Shown: positions 1-11,199 of the stretch, in pieces
How the letters are laid out: every line of letters begins with the position of its first letter
Position numbering within the stretch: the first letter of the stretch is position 1
Assembly (NCBI GenBank): GCA_963576565.1
Contig: OY755045.1
Location: forward strand, 39,080,667 to 39,144,666
DNA length: 64,000 nucleotides
Direction of reading: 5' to 3'
From: Aspidapion aeneum
Lineage: Eukaryota; Arthropoda; Insecta; Coleoptera; Brentidae
Notes under the pieces: generated by a model
Database searches by the model: none
What the model was told of the DNA's origin: nothing
The model's input: the letters and a program-made list of their open reading frames with translations, nothing else
Translations under genes and position numbers: made by a program

Positions 1-960
1 GCTGTTTATATCGAAATTTCGTCTTTTGCGAGGAAATTTTGTACATTTTGGGTCTTTTCGTCGTGTGTTTAAATACCTATTACGTTGTTACTATAAATAT
101 ATTAAAAACTAACTAAAAGAACTGGTGAGTTTTTAAATATAATTAAAAATTTTAACAAACACAAATTTTCCTGTGTCGGTTGTTTTCTACCCATACAATG
201 TGGCTCATACAAGGTTACAAGAGGAGCTGGGACATAGACCTTGGGGGGTATGGGTTTTCTCTCTATAATGCATCTGATATCTGCTACCAACACATAATTT
301 TTAAGATAACTATTTGATAGTTATCATCACAATCAGTATAGGCCAGGACAAAAATTATGAAATGAACTTTATATACACATAGAAAATTACTAATAGTTTA
401 AAAATTACTCAATGTTGTTGGCTGTTTTTAAGGCGCCTGATGCTAAAAATAGTTCTTAAATGATGTACCTATTACACAGCATACCTACCTCTTCATGAAA
501 AAAAATTAAACTTAAAAAAATAATAATTTAAAAATTTTGTAAAAATTGAGGAAAATAATATTGCTGTTAATTTATTTTAAATATTTGATTTATTTTCTCA
601 AAGTTAAAATTAACGAAAATATTCCAAATTCAAAATTACGCTTAGACTACTTGCTACCAACTAAAATTAAAATACTTACGTAATTTTGAATTTAAAATTT
701 CTTCGATATTATTTTAAACTTTAGGCAAAAATTTTTTTCAAAAAAATTGTTTAGAATTAAAAGGCCTATCAGACAAAAATATAAAATACAGGATATATAA
801 ATTTTTTTAAATGTTTTTTGAAAAACACCAAAAACCGATGCTCTATTTTTAAAAAATGTAAGTATCTTAAACAGCATTAAAAATTCTACTAGTTTGCCAA
901 TTTAAACTTTTTTCTATCTTTAATAATAAAAAAGTTAGCAATGGTGGACACTTAACTTGG
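1..960. other. No recognised gene; AT-rich DNA
   Basis: I see no gene I can name here. A minus-strand stretch at about 150-293 reads as non-repetitive protein-like sequence containing VYVPAPLVTLYEPHC and is preceded by an AG. It could be a small exon of an unknown minus-strand gene, perhaps downstream of the THAP exon at 2916-3100, but no second line of evidence supports it. Confidence 0.3.
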
Positions 961-964
961 AACA

Positions 965-1125
965 CTCTGTATAACGCTCAAGCAGGAGGGAAGGAAAATT
1001 AGCCTTGCGTTACAGTCGATGTATTTTTTATGATATTTCTTGAAAATGCGTTTTGTAGGGGTGATCAAATATCCTGATTCTTTGCGTTATGTAATTTATG
1101 AATCTTCCCTTACTGCCTTATTGAC
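965..1125. repeat. Short dispersed repeat, TAACGCTCAAG / GCCTTGCGTTAC family
   Basis: The segment carries ACGCTCAAG, a GGAGGG run, GCCTTGCGTTAC and TTTGCGTTATGTAA in that order. The reverse complement of 29100-29232 shows the same blocks in the same order and at similar spacing, so both are copies of one short element of about 140-160 bp. The ends (ACGTAACGC-like) are themselves inverted, as in miniature inverted-repeat elements. No coding capacity is seen. Confidence 0.55.
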
Positions 1126-1987
1126 TTTTAGTCATTTTAACTTCCTTTTTTTTTCATTTTTTTGAATAAATTTTACACAAAAAAATCTAGTTTTAGTTAT
1201 TTCCTACCCACCAAAAAAAAACCAATAATATGTGGCTAGTTTGCTTTAGAGTTCGGCGTAAAAAATTTCATTAAATTGAACAAGAGAGTAGGAAAAGTAT
1301 TTATAATCGTGTCCTGAATCTGATATTTATAAAACTATTGGAATTTGTATCATAAATTTTTAAATGATTTAATTTTGTAATAAATTTTGGTATTTTTTCG
1401 GCTTTTAAATAGACCTATCTCTCTTTCTCTCATAATGTAACGTATAGGTCTTTCTTTATTGACCGTGGAACAGGCAAAATGGTGGCTGGGAGTTACCACA
1501 CAATCGGTTTCTTTACGAACCTTGGATCAGGCATGACAATAAATCTCCTTTTTTCAACAGTCATAATCGCACTGATCTTCTGGCCAAGCATTTTTGGGGG
1601 CTGTTCAAAAGTTTTGTAATAAACAGCTTAAAATACAAAATTGCTAAATTGTTGCTTTTTCTAGCTAAATAATAGGAATAAGAGCTTAAAATTTATGTTA
1701 TTTAGCTAGCTAAATTTTAGCATGCTTATTAGCAATTATCTAACTTTAAAAGAGCAAGTCCTGTATAATATTACATCAAAAGCCATTTCACCCATAAACA
1801 CCTGCTATCAGAGAGGTTCTATAGCTAAAATAATTTCTAAACCACAACTAGCTGTTTTACAGCAAAAACTAAGCTCTGACAACACTTTCACAGCAAAGTT
1901 TTTGCTTTTAAACTATATTGTCCAGTTTGTGTTACTTGGGGTATCAGAGAGGGTGACACAATATCCCCTTAACTGTTTATCTAGTAC
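1126..1987. other. Nothing recognised
   Basis: AT-rich sequence without a convincing coding region. An open frame at 1722-1991 has no family resemblance that I can see; its last codons run into the LINE fragment that follows in a different frame. Confidence 0.4.
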
Positions 1988-2101
1988 ATAGAGGATATTT
2001 TTAGAAACTTAGAATAGGAAGAAATAGACATCAAAATAAGCGGACAATATTTGAACCACTTAAGATATGCTGAAGATATCACCTTAATAACAGATAAGAA
2101 A
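1988..2101 (+). pseudogene. LINE reverse-transcriptase fragment (motif C region)
   Basis: Read on the + strand this stretch gives an EEIDIKISGQYLNHLRYAED-type sequence followed by ITLITDKK. That is the region around the catalytic YADD box of a non-LTR reverse transcriptase. The same ALITDKK block recurs at 58523-58620, so both belong to one RTE-like LINE lineage. One stop codon interrupts the start and the box reads YAED, so the fragment is dead. It is only about 110 bp long. Confidence 0.6.
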
Positions 2102-2652
2102 TAATAATTATACATAGCATTTTTTTAGGCATGTATCAAACAAGGAACAAGAATGAAATATAAACATTTTTGAGGCAATTTTTTTATGATAAACTGTTTT
2201 TTTATATATAAACATTGTTATAATTAACAAGTCTCTAGGTAGACATAACAATATCATATCATTGATATTTTATTTAAAGTTTATGTAAACGAAAATAAAA
2301 TTTAGTTTAATTTTTTACTCATTTTTTGTGAATTTAACAGCCTGTATCTCCTCAACTTGTCAGTTTATTTAAAAAACAATTATACCATATTTTTTAATCA
2401 TACTTAGCCAGATAATAGGGTATTTAACAGTAGTAAATAATAAATATATATTTATTTTTAGATATCTCTGTAGGTCTTGGGAATGCTAAAAACAAACTTT
2501 TTTGTTTAATTTTTTCTCAAATTCATAGTTATAGATAGATAGATTTAATTAAATACCCAATCATTATTATTTTAAGCATTAACTAACAATCAGAAATTGC
2601 TTGAATTGAAATTTTTAAAACAAAATTTTCCAAATTCATTCTACATACATAC

Positions 2653-2760
2653 TAGTCCTGCCTATGAACTGCCTAGTCTTGCATATGTACTGCTCAGTCC
2701 TATATTTAGCCTGCATGTGCACTGCCTAGTCCTGCATTTAGAGGTACTCCCTAGTCCTGC
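2653..2760 (+). repeat. Irregular minisatellite, AGTCCTGC units
   Basis: Five copies of a unit starting AGTCCTGC or a close variant begin near 2653, 2674, 2696, 2728 and 2753, with spacing of 21-32 bp. Between them, ACTGCCT recurs. The array is short and imperfect. Confidence 0.6.
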
Positions 2761-2915
2761 CACCTAAAAATTTGTACACCTTTCTGCCTATTATAGTTGT
2801 TCACCCCTTTTAATAAACATAACCTCAAAAATTTCATCGTCATTAACGAAATAGTTATATATTACATTATAGACAACGTGAGAAAAATTAATAGAAACAA
2901 TTTAGTTAGACTCAC

Positions 2916-3100
2916 ATCAAAGTGATCTTCACAAATGTAAAGTGAAGATGTATTAGATAAGGTCCTTGGGTCTCTTCGAGCACGTTCTAGCCACTTTTTC
3001 CGTTCTTTTTCTGCTGTAGGCACATGAATAAATAGTTTTTTAGGTGTTTTTATGCCAGTATTCGAACACTGAGGCACTGCACACACCACTTATAGGACAT
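2916..3100 (-). CDS. THAP-type zinc finger first exon (frameshifted near its start)
   Basis: The minus strand encodes a THAP domain: CxxxxC in CAVPQC, then LFIHVP, KKWLERARRD and the C-x2-H pair in YICEDHFD. THAP domains are C2CH zinc-binding, sequence-specific DNA-binding modules found in cellular regulators and in P-element-type transposases. After the codon for the final Asp there is a GTGAGT donor, so this is an exon with a continuation further left. The expected start ATG lies at 3100-3098 and reads MSYKW, but an extra GT pair in the following TGGTGTGTGCAG puts it two bases out of frame with the domain. That is either an inactivating frameshift or an assembly error in a GT run. No downstream exon was found with confidence, so a transposon origin is possible. 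Confidence 0.72.
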
Positions 3101-3181
3101 TTTTTACATAAAAAACAGTAAAAACACAGACCAAAAACAAATAAACACTTGAATGCCGTGTATCTGTCCGCGAGTGCGCTG

Positions 3182-3189
3182 TGACGTCA
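3182..3189. promoter_or_regulatory. Perfect CRE palindrome upstream of THAP exon
   Basis: TGACGTCA is an exact cAMP-response element, the binding palindrome of CREB/ATF bZIP factors. It lies about 82 bp upstream of the THAP start codon on the minus strand, in locally GC-richer DNA, a plausible core-promoter position. An 8-bp match can arise by chance, and two other exact copies exist in the window (54619 and 57445). Confidence 0.4.
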
Positions 3190-3309
3190 GTGCAACGCCA
3201 TGCTAGAAATGAGCGTTTTAGCGGCAAATTCAAATCGGAAATTAGAAAACTTGATTTAAATGTTGTCATGATAAAATATACTATTTTAATAATTTTGCGT
3301 AGCAAATTA

Positions 3310-5086
3310 GGGATCTATGTATCATTCTAAACTCTTTCTAAAATTTGTCAAATACCCTATTATTTAACGCTAGCAGAGATATATATTTTGAGTTATACAG
3401 TTTTGATACTCACTTAGAGCTTAAAATTAATCCGTGCACATAATATAATACCTGGTATTAAGTCCTTTTATTCAAAGGCTATAATCCAACTGGAGCCTTA
3501 AATTGTAGCAAGATTAAGTCCAGGTTTGAGTAGGGTCGAGGATATTTGAGGACATAGTTTAAAATACCGCAACGAACTAATTAATTATTATTTTGTTACA
3601 AGAGCTCAAAAGGGTACAAAGAAATTAACAGCAGTAGGTAGCAGTGGCGACTCGTGACTTGCGCAATAGGTGATGCAGGATTTCCCTTCCCCCATTTTTA
3701 TACACCCATATAAAAAATAAAAATATAATTATATATGCTGATATGCTAATAATGAAAATACCTATTCTATATAGAACTTACCTAAATTCAGTAAAATCAG
3801 CGAAATCAGGTAGATAGTAGGCAATTGCAACTTAGTTTAAATTTTACTGTTTGTTTGTAAGGCAAACTCGTCTATGCTTTAAATTTTTTACCGCGATTCT
3901 TTAAAATGTCGAATGTACACTTTGTCATTAACCTTAGCCAGTTTAGTAACGTTCAATATAGGGGACGGCGGTGTTTCAAAAGTCTATTATATCATCGTCG
4001 TTCCACCTCGAAAACGGTTTCCAGTAAAACAGACACTGCATCGAACACACGGAACATTGTGAAAAATAATTAAAATAAAAGCCGAATCAGAACCAAATGT
4101 AAACCAAACGCCGGTAACTGGACACTATCAATAATGTACGCAGGTTCAACACTTGTGCAAGCTGTGCTTGATAATTACGCTTGCTTAACTCGGCATATTT
4201 AAGCAGCGGGACAATAAGGGTTAAAAAAACAAGTTTACTGCCAGGGAGCAGCCTCACACCCTGCAATGACCAATAAGGCTTATGGTACAGTAAACTTAAG
4301 TAGATATAGTGAGAATAACTGTCATATGTTGAATCTGGTTTATTAAGATGAATCTTCCCTTTTTTATTAAAAAATTGTTATAGTTCGTGATAAATGATAA
4401 AATATAAAATTTATTATTTTGTACTGTTTTATAAACTAAATAATTTATATAATTAAAATAGGTGAACTTGAGAAGGCTAATTTATCTTTTTAAAACCTAA
4501 TTTCTCAAGATTACCTGTATGTTTAAATAATAACTATAAAGAGAAAAATCTGTTTAATTTTGTAATTAAACATTTTCCGGTCTCTCTTGATAACCGTAGG
4601 GACCTCAGCTTAAATAATTCGTGTATAAACTGGCTAAAATGAGGCTGATGATGTGGTAGGTAGGTAGGTATCGAAGTAGATACTGCTGCTTCTATTATGA
4701 GGTGGGTCAGTTTCTTAAAACTGCAGCTTCTAAGCATCGGTTGTGTTTGGATTTTGGGGTCATTGTATGTTGTAGAAGTTTTCGCTTTGGTGGCATGGTT
4801 CTTTAAATATTAAAACGTTCCTGCCTAACGTGACCTACTCGAATTTAACCCAACACCAAACCTAATCTAACTAACATTCGCTCTACTCCTTAGATTGTGT
4901 TCCTTAACTTTGTAAATAAAAAAAAGTGTAATTCGAGGTAGCGCAATATCACAGCCTACCTACCACACGCTATTTTGTAAAGCGCCACTTACTAGCAGAG
5001 CAGTGCAACGAGAGAGACCGCGCTTTGTCACTGCCCGACAGTGAACTAATTTCTAACTCTAGTACCATTGGTTCACGCGCTACTTT
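3310..5086. other. No gene recognised
   Basis: AT-rich DNA with one possible transposon end, CAGTGGCGACTCGTGAC at about 3646, which resembles the CAGTGGCG termini of the hAT-type elements found elsewhere in the window. No matching second end was found. Short open frames here resemble no family I know. Confidence 0.35.
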
Positions 5087-5094
5087 AATAGCTG

Positions 5095-5378
5095 CACCGG
5101 CGTATACAAGGGGGCGGGGGTACTGGGGGTAATTACCCCCCCCCCCAAGATTGGTAAAACGTAAGGGTATTTCCACAAAAATTCAAAGTTTTTACCTGCG
5201 GCGCATTAAACTTTCTTTATTATTGCCGAATGTGGACCACCCTTAGTGATATTTGTTTAAAATTAACTAAATGGCCTAAATTCGTAGAGTAACGCAGATA
5301 ATATGTGCTCCTATTTAGCAAGTATGAGTTGTTTGACTAAATTACCCCTCCGAAGATCAGGGTCTGGATACGCCACTG
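5095..5378. mobile_element. hAT-type miniature element with perfect 8-bp target duplication
   Basis: The left end reads CACCGGCGTATACAAG and the right end, reverse-complemented, CAGTGGCGTATCCAGA. These are the imperfect terminal inverted repeats of a CAGTGGCG-type hAT element. The flanks are identical 8-bp copies of AATAGCTG (5087-5094 and 5379-5386), the duplication length of hAT transposition. At 284 bp it has no coding capacity and is non-autonomous. Its right end lies 63 bp before the first Dscam exon. Confidence 0.85.
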
Positions 5379-5441
5379 AATAGCTGTTTGATAGTAGAGC
5401 CGGTTTTACATAAACTAACCATTTTTTCATTTTTCTTTCAG

Positions 5442-5534
5442 GACCTGCCATGGCTTCATTTGACTCACACCTAAGAGGCCCTACATTTGTAATGGAACCA
5501 CCTCCGCGATTGGAATTTTCAAATTCCAGTGGAG
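5442..5534 (+). CDS. Dscam: Dscam-family receptor, exon encoding start of Ig1
   Basis: A TTTTCTTTCAG acceptor is followed by 93 bp in the frame GPTFVMEPPPRLEFSNSSG. This is the conserved beginning of the first immunoglobulin domain of insect Dscam proteins (GPxF.xEPPxRLxFSNSSG). The exon enters and leaves in phase 1, and the shared Gly codon continues at 5832. Dscam proteins are membrane receptors of the immunoglobulin superfamily that control axon guidance and neurite self-recognition. The sequence differs from the Dscam1 type (KEPTNRIDFSNSTG) and looks like the Dscam2-type paralogues; that paralogue assignment is from memory. The upstream signal-peptide exon was not found. Confidence 0.9.
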
Positions 5535-5831
5535 GTTAGTAATATTAGTACTAGGAGCAGTATTAAGTAAACTAAATCTTAGTTAGCAACTTAAATTTTC
5601 AACTAGAGGTGTATTACGTTTGTTATAATTAAAATAACTAAAAGCAACATTACTTTAATTACAAGCAATTTTTTGTATTTTGTGGAATTTTGTTTTACCG
5701 AATTTTTAAAAGTTATTACAAATCCAAAATAATTTTTTAACTCACCCGATATCCCGTAAAAAACTTGTTGCACGTCTTTCTCTTTTTACAGGACTACAGT
5801 CTTTCTACGTTCTACTACTAAATTTTTACAG

Positions 5832-5982
5832 GTTGGTTAGACTGTTCGGCCTCTGGAAGTCCTCAACCCTCGATTGATTGGCTAAGCGTGGACGGTACCT
5901 CAGTTGGAGACGTGCAGGGAATTAGAAGAGTGCTCAGAAATGGAACTTTATTTTTACAGCCTTTTGCAGCAGCTGCATATAG
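5832..5982 (+). CDS. Dscam: Dscam-family receptor, second Ig1 exon
   Basis: The 151-bp exon follows a TTTTTACAG acceptor and ends AG before GTACAT. It encodes WLDCSASGSPQPSIDWLS, which holds the first Ig cysteine and the core tryptophan, then VDGTSVGDVQGIRRVLRNGT and LFLQPF. DGTxVGDVxGxR is a hallmark of Dscam Ig1. Entry is in phase 1 and exit in phase 2. The preceding intron is only 297 bp. The donor lies 12 bp before a 363-bp TA-flanked miniature transposon that starts at 5995, so the intron was invaded right beside the splice site without loss of the donor. Confidence 0.92.
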
Positions 5983-5994
5983 GTACATATTATA

Positions 5995-6357
5995 CAGGGT
6001 GTCCCAGCTAAAAGTAAATATCTCAAAAACTAATCTATGTATTTTCGAAATTTTTATCATTCCATGTAAAATTTGAAAATTTGATATCTCAAAACCTAAT
6101 AGATAGGTTTTTGAAATTTTTACATGGTTATCGAGACATTCAAGTGGTCTTCAAAACATGGTATCACTAGGATCACTTTTGCTATTCGAAATATAGGTAT
6201 AAAGTATACCCTTCGAAGATGGTGCGTGCTAAAAAAAATTCAAGAAAGCCAAAAAGTGTCCCGCTCGCAAACAAAATCGACGTGTCCGAGCGTTTCTCCA
6301 AATTCGCACGAAAAATTCCCAAAAGCACCTCTGTTACCTTTTAGTTGGGACACCCTG
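5995..6357. mobile_element. TA-flanked miniature element with CAGGGTGTCCC ends
   Basis: The left end is CAGGGTGTCCCAGCTAAAAG and the right end, reverse-complemented, CAGGGTGTCCCAACTAAAAG, followed on both sides by TA. Inverted ends with a TA target duplication are typical of Tc1/mariner-like transposons. The 363-bp body carries only a shadow open frame, so it is non-autonomous. Elements at 51548-52820 and 55896-56700 have related ends. Confidence 0.85.
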
Positions 6358-6939
6358 TATACAATTAGATTAATAAATAATGTCTCAAATTCTTCTCTAG
6401 ATTTAAGTCATTTTAGAGATAATAGCGCGATGTGGCAGCAAGGCAGGTTCTTTGACCATTTTGTATTAAATAATTAAATGAAGGTAAATTATTTTTTCCA
6501 AAATTCGGAAGGCGTAGCTGAGACATGGGAATCTTATTATTGGTTAGGTTATTTAGTAAACCGAACAGTAGAAAAATATACACCGATATTAGTTCACGTT
6601 GAAAAAGCATATCTAAAAATTAAAACTTCCGATTAACGCGTACCGAGTAGGTGTGAACAACACAAGACATGTCAAGTTGGCAAATATCCCTAAAAATGTC
6701 AGTTGTGACATTGATGAATCCAAGTGTAGATACATTTTATTATTCTAGTTTCTTACCTTGGAATGCACCATAATAACCAAATTCTGGATTAATAAATATT
6801 ATTTACCTTTAGAAAAGACTGGAGCCAGGCCACCAAAAATAAATATTTTTGCGCATTTGTTTTAGTCAAGTTTTTGTTACAGCTAATAATTTCAGACAAA
6901 ACGGTTTAACTTTGTTTGTATTTTTCCCCAAACCTAGGG

Positions 6940-7260
6940 ATGGATTTTTTCAATGATCTAAAAAATGATTGTAGCCATATTGAGTGCGCTCTTTCAATTG
7001 GTGGTAGTTTTAGATTCCGCCGCCGACCGGAAGTGGCCTATTCAGGTCTAAAGTAAGTTTTTTGAATAGGGATGGACATAATTTTGCAACAAATGCGTAC
7101 CTTTTAATTATAATAATAATAATTTTTTTAAATATATGATCATCCCTAATTGAGAAACGGACTCCACCTAAATAGGCCACTTCCGGTCGACTCCCAAAGT
7201 TAAAAACATCTACCAATAATCAAAAGAGCGTACTCAAGTATTTTTTTGGATCATTAAATA
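6940..7260. mobile_element. Foldback element with about 100-bp inverted arms
   Basis: The left arm (about 6945-7050) and right arm (about 7155-7255) are inverted copies sharing GACCGGAAGTGGCCTAT, GAGTGCGCTCTTT-like and AATGATC blocks in order. The centre is A/T-rich with an AATAAT run. No target duplication could be assigned. It is probably a miniature transposon within intron 2. Confidence 0.7.
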
Positions 7261-7349
7261 AACTTTTCCCCTAGGTTTTAAAAGAGGTGCTCTGGTACAC
7301 CCTGTATTAAAATGTTTAAAATTATTGGTAAAAATTCTTCTGTTTTTAG

Positions 7350-7435
7350 GCAAGATATTCATAGTACAGTATACAGATGTGTAGCTTCCAATAATGTGGG
7401 AAGAATTATCAGCAGGGATGTACAAGTTAGGGCTG
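7350..7435 (+). CDS. Dscam: Dscam-family receptor, third Ig1 exon
   Basis: This 86-bp exon lies between a CTGTTTTTAG acceptor and a GTAAGT donor. It encodes QDIHSTVYRCVASNNVGR followed by IISRDVQVRA. YRCVASN contains the second cysteine of Ig1, and SRDVQVRAVV is the conserved link to Ig2. Entry is in phase 2 (completing an Arg codon) and exit in phase 1. The next coding exon is 15.1 kb away across a transposon-filled intron. Confidence 0.92.
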
Positions 7436-7818
7436 GTAAGTATACATTTACCAAGTTTGTTTTACTTAAAAAAAAGAGATACTTATATCAAAATAATAAT
7501 ATTATTATTTGTAATAAAATTTTCCGATAGGTATACTCGCTTACTATTTTAATGTTCTCTTATTTTTCCGACATTTAAAAAATCCACTGAAATATTGTGT
7601 ATCTTGGCAATACCGCCATGATTTCCAATAGGTATTATGATTTGATAAAATATTTTTTTAAATGCGGTTCTCAATATTATATTCTTTATAAGGCAGAATG
7701 ATAATACTCGTACCTTACGTATAGTGGCGAATCCAGGTTGTCCAGGGCAAAGGGGCCAAAGAGGAAGCACAAATTAAAAATAATTTTTGATTACTGTTTT
7801 AAGTCTGAGATCTGGACC

Positions 7819-8177
7819 TTTATTCTTGACTGCCCGTGAGTTGAGGTGAGTAAAATATTCATCATCTCTTTCCACGGAGAAATGAATCTGCGGGAGTCTA
7901 TCTAACCTTACTTTTGGTGGTCAATTTATTTTCAAGATAAGTGTTTTAATAGTTTAAATTTTTTGATAAAAATGGGTAAACAATGAATGTTAATGACCTC
8001 CACACTTTAGAAAAAGCTCGCCAAAACAAAACTGACTGGAAAAAGTCAGGTTATAAATGCCAGAACAATTCCAGTGGATTTATTTTCCGGTAAAAAAAGG
8101 TGACGGCCGTCAAGAATAGCGTCTTGAGATTTGGTGAGCGCTCATCTCACCTCACCTCACGAACTGTCAAGAATAAA
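7819..8177. mobile_element. Foldback element, TTTATTCTTGAC ends
   Basis: The left end CTTTATTCTTGACTG with nearby GAGTTGAGGTGAG matches, in inverted orientation, the right end CTCACCTCACCTCAC followed by CTGTCAAGAATAAA. The inverted arms are about 35-40 bp and the total length is about 359 bp. No coding capacity or clear target duplication is seen. Confidence 0.7.
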
Positions 8178-8799
8178 CATCCTGAAGTTTGGCCACATGT
8201 AAAGGCTCGTTTTCATGCGACATAATAATATCATGACACTTTAAATCATGACAGTATGACATTTTTAGTGGTTGTCCACACGTGGTAACGACAATGCGGC
8301 ACTGCTATTTTCACGAGGTATGTTGCGTGAAACTAATGTAAAATGTCACAAAAATATCGACGGTTCGGTTTCGGTTTCGGTTTCTAGGTATTGGCTTTGT
8401 CCGTCTGGGACAGTTAGCCAGATTCAATTAAAAAATATCGACATTATTTTGATATCGCGACACTAATGCCATGGCCGCAGCCAACGATAAAGACCGGCCA
8501 TGGCGCGTTATAAGCAAGTCGGCGGTCACGTGATCTTAGGGGTTCCAGGATTCTTATTGTATTGCTTAATTAAAAACATATTTTGCTGATGTATATGTTT
8601 ATTATAGATAAAAGAAATGAATCTATAAAATAAAAAATTATATAAAATTTGCACACTAATATCTTCAGGTATATTAGGTACATAATATCGTTAGTTACTT
8701 CAAATCTATACAAGTCTTTTAAAATTGGACATTACAAACCTAAGCTTTAAGTTTTTTCTTTGAGTGCCATCATCTTTGTTTGTGTTCTAATTCAAAGAT

Positions 8800-9960
8800 T
8801 TATTAGCAGCCAATCATTAGGCTTTTTAATAAAATTATTTTAAAAAACTTTACATGCCCTTGAACTAATTTTTTCAAGATTTGACAATACTTTTCTCCAC
8901 AAAAACACTCGCTAGAGTTATCTAAAGAAATTTTTTTAATATAAAACATTTCACAATAATTTATTAAAAAGAAACAAGTGATTTTGTGAATAAGTGAGAT
9001 GGTTTTCACGTTCAATAAACTGAATGTATTGGTCGTCCATAATTTTTTGAAAAATTACCCAGCACAAAGTTTAATATATATTTTATCAATGTCTAAGTTA
9101 ACTACCAACTCATGTTCTTTAAAAAGCTGTATCTTACTTAGTATCTGTTAGCGATATTTTACAACTCAGTTGTTTAATATTGCGAGGGTGCAGAAGACAT
9201 ATTACCTTAGTTTTGTAAATTGACATGTATGCACTGGATGACTAGATAAACAAAGATGAAACCGACATTAAAGTGTATATAGAATATCTTCTCAGGTGAC
9301 CTTTTCAAGAGACCTAATTGTTCACTAAGAAATGACAATTGCACAGATTTTTCACTCTCACTATCGAAAATGTCACTAAGGATGTCTATTACTTGATCAA
9401 TCTTATCTTTTACCTCTTCTTTCCCATTTGCAACTTTCATTTCAATAAACTGCATTAGCTCTTCAAGTGTATCGGTGCTGTCCAAAAATAAAACTTCAAC
9501 TTTTTTGGCAGTTTGTTTTTTGGTATGGACACATTATTAACATTAACAAAAAATTACAGATTTTCCTCAACAACTAGAGATGCTAACAGTGATGGATTGT
9601 TGTTCAAAAATGTCATCAGGCACAGGCAGACTGTGTCACGTTCTTGGGTAAAAATCCAATTTTTGTTTATTTTAGTATTAGAACAATTAAATTTTGAAAT
9701 GTCCTCAATATTTGATAAAACTTTTGATTTCTTATAAGCTCAAAGTGTTTCAAGACTTTCTTGTCTTGCAGTTGCCTCTCGACATCAGCTAATCGAACAG
9801 TAGATACAGGTTGTCTACTTAGGTATTTATGGACCGACAACCAACAACACTACACGTTCGCGGCATTGTTGTCTTTTTCGTGGGCTATTTATTTTAATAA
9901 CTTTGATAAAATTTACATAAAATTCATGCCCGAATTAAAAAAAAATCGACGTAAACAAAC
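8800..9960 (-). pseudogene. Decayed minus-strand coding region, family unknown
   Basis: Several minus-strand stretches have protein-like composition in shifting frames. One (about 9640-9545) reads QERDTVCLCLMTFLNNN, another (9530-9290) AKKVEVLFLDSTDTLEEL continuing acidic and helical, another (about 8925) SSECFCGEKYCQILKKL, and another near 9770 VSTVRLADVERQLQDKKV. Stop codons and frame changes separate them. The order suggests one old coding sequence, perhaps a transposase, rather than chance open frames. I do not recognise the family. Confidence 0.4.
9207..9530 (-). pseudogene. Longest intact piece of the unknown minus-strand coding remnant
   Basis: The frame is open from a stop near 9533 down to 9207. 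The first two thirds are acidic, lysine-rich and predicted helical (EELMQFIEMKVANGKEEV, DKIDQVIDILSDIF). After LLKRSPE the sequence becomes hydrophobic and AT-driven, which suggests that the real coding part ends there, near 9290. No start codon is evident in the acidic part. Confidence 0.35.
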
Positions 9961-10411
9961 ATACCATAACTGAAAAGACACATCTTTTTTTCAAATTCAA
10001 ATTATTTTCAAGAATTTTAATTCTGTCAAAAATTGCGATACCCATTTGCTATTTTTTACCAAAACTAAAAAATATAAACTGCGTCAGTGAGGGAAAGAAG
10101 GAGTCCCCTATCTCCCTTGGATCCACCACTGTTCGCTTACATAAAAACATAACAAAACATGCATGCAAATTGGCTTATTGGACATTTTAATGCCTGTAGA
10201 GAGCTGTAAATACAGTTTTTTATTTTTTTGAAGCACTCAATAAAGGTAAAAAATTCAACAGCATTAAAAACGAAAATAATGGAAAACAAATGCAATATTT
10301 TTAATGGTCCATTTGGCAAAATTTTAAATATTTGAACATAAAACACAAATAAATAATACACCAATGAAGTAAAATATTATAAACAACTGCAACTAAATTA
10401 GTGACAACTAG

Positions 10412-10470
10412 AGTCCCTGTATGTTGACATATTTGGATAATACATCCAAATATGTCAACATACAGGGACT
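10412..10470. repeat. Perfect 27-bp hairpin, 5-base loop
   Basis: AGTCCCTGTATGTTGACATA begins the left arm (10412-10438). The right arm 10444-10470 is its exact reverse complement over 27 bp, with loop AATAC. Nothing else in the vicinity is repeated. It could be a minimal transposon remnant or a hairpin RNA locus. A related imperfect hairpin is at 54683-54750. Confidence 0.9.
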
Positions 10471-10479
10471 GTAGTAACA

Positions 10480-11190
10480 ACAAATATTATTTTTATTAAC
10501 AGAGGACCAACCCGAAAATATAAATTATTTAGTCCTTGACCAAACCCTTAGATTAATAAACTCTTGTTTCTTCGTCTAAGACCAAACCTCAAAAAATTGT
10601 CTTCATATTTGTTATTTTTATTATTTTTTTTAACTTTTGCATTCCCGCAACACCTATTTAGTATCTTGTTGTTCTATAAATAGCTTATTTATACTAATAC
10701 CACAAGGCAAATTTTTATACTGTTACTACTGCATACTCAATTTTTAAAACGCTCACACTATTCAATTAAAACAACAAAAAAAAATAGCGTCCTCAAAAAA
10801 GTACAGTCCAATTACTACACGATCCAACCAATATTTCTTTTTGAATAAATTTGCTTCTCGGAAATTTCTTTCCAAATACCCTTTTTGTTTTTTATAAAGC
10901 TATTCAGGTGAAATGGTATAGTCGAGCCATTCCATTATGAACGGTTTTTAATAGGCTAACTGATACAAATCAATATAAATAGACAATAAAGGAAGGCCTT
11001 TTCTTTGTTACCGCCAGTCTATGTAACGACTTAACCGATTTCCATGTAATTTTGTATGCATGTTCTATAAGCCATTCTGTCTGAAAAAAAATTCGGTTTT
11101 AAAATAACAAAATTATATGTCCGACGAAATGTTCTGTTTATGGTTGCGATGGGTTTTAAGAGAAAAAGTGAATGGGGCCACTTTTTAACC
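10480..11190. other. No gene recognised
   Basis: AT-rich intronic DNA. The stretch around 11010-11165 (TATGTAACGACTTAACCGATTTCC and following) reads like a dispersed repeat consensus, but no second copy was found in the window. Confidence 0.3.
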
Positions 11191-11199
11191 ATCGGTATG

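Noticed and set aside
8360..8386. Short TTTCGG repeat resembling a telomere repeat
   Set aside because: Only about four units and not TTAGG, TCAGG or another telomere unit known to me.
10090..10132. Right end of another CAGTGGTGGATCC-type hAT element
   Set aside because: The end looks right but no matching left end or 8-bp duplication (TTCGCTTA) was found; the TAGTGGCGAATCCAGG at 7722 does not pair with it by flanks.
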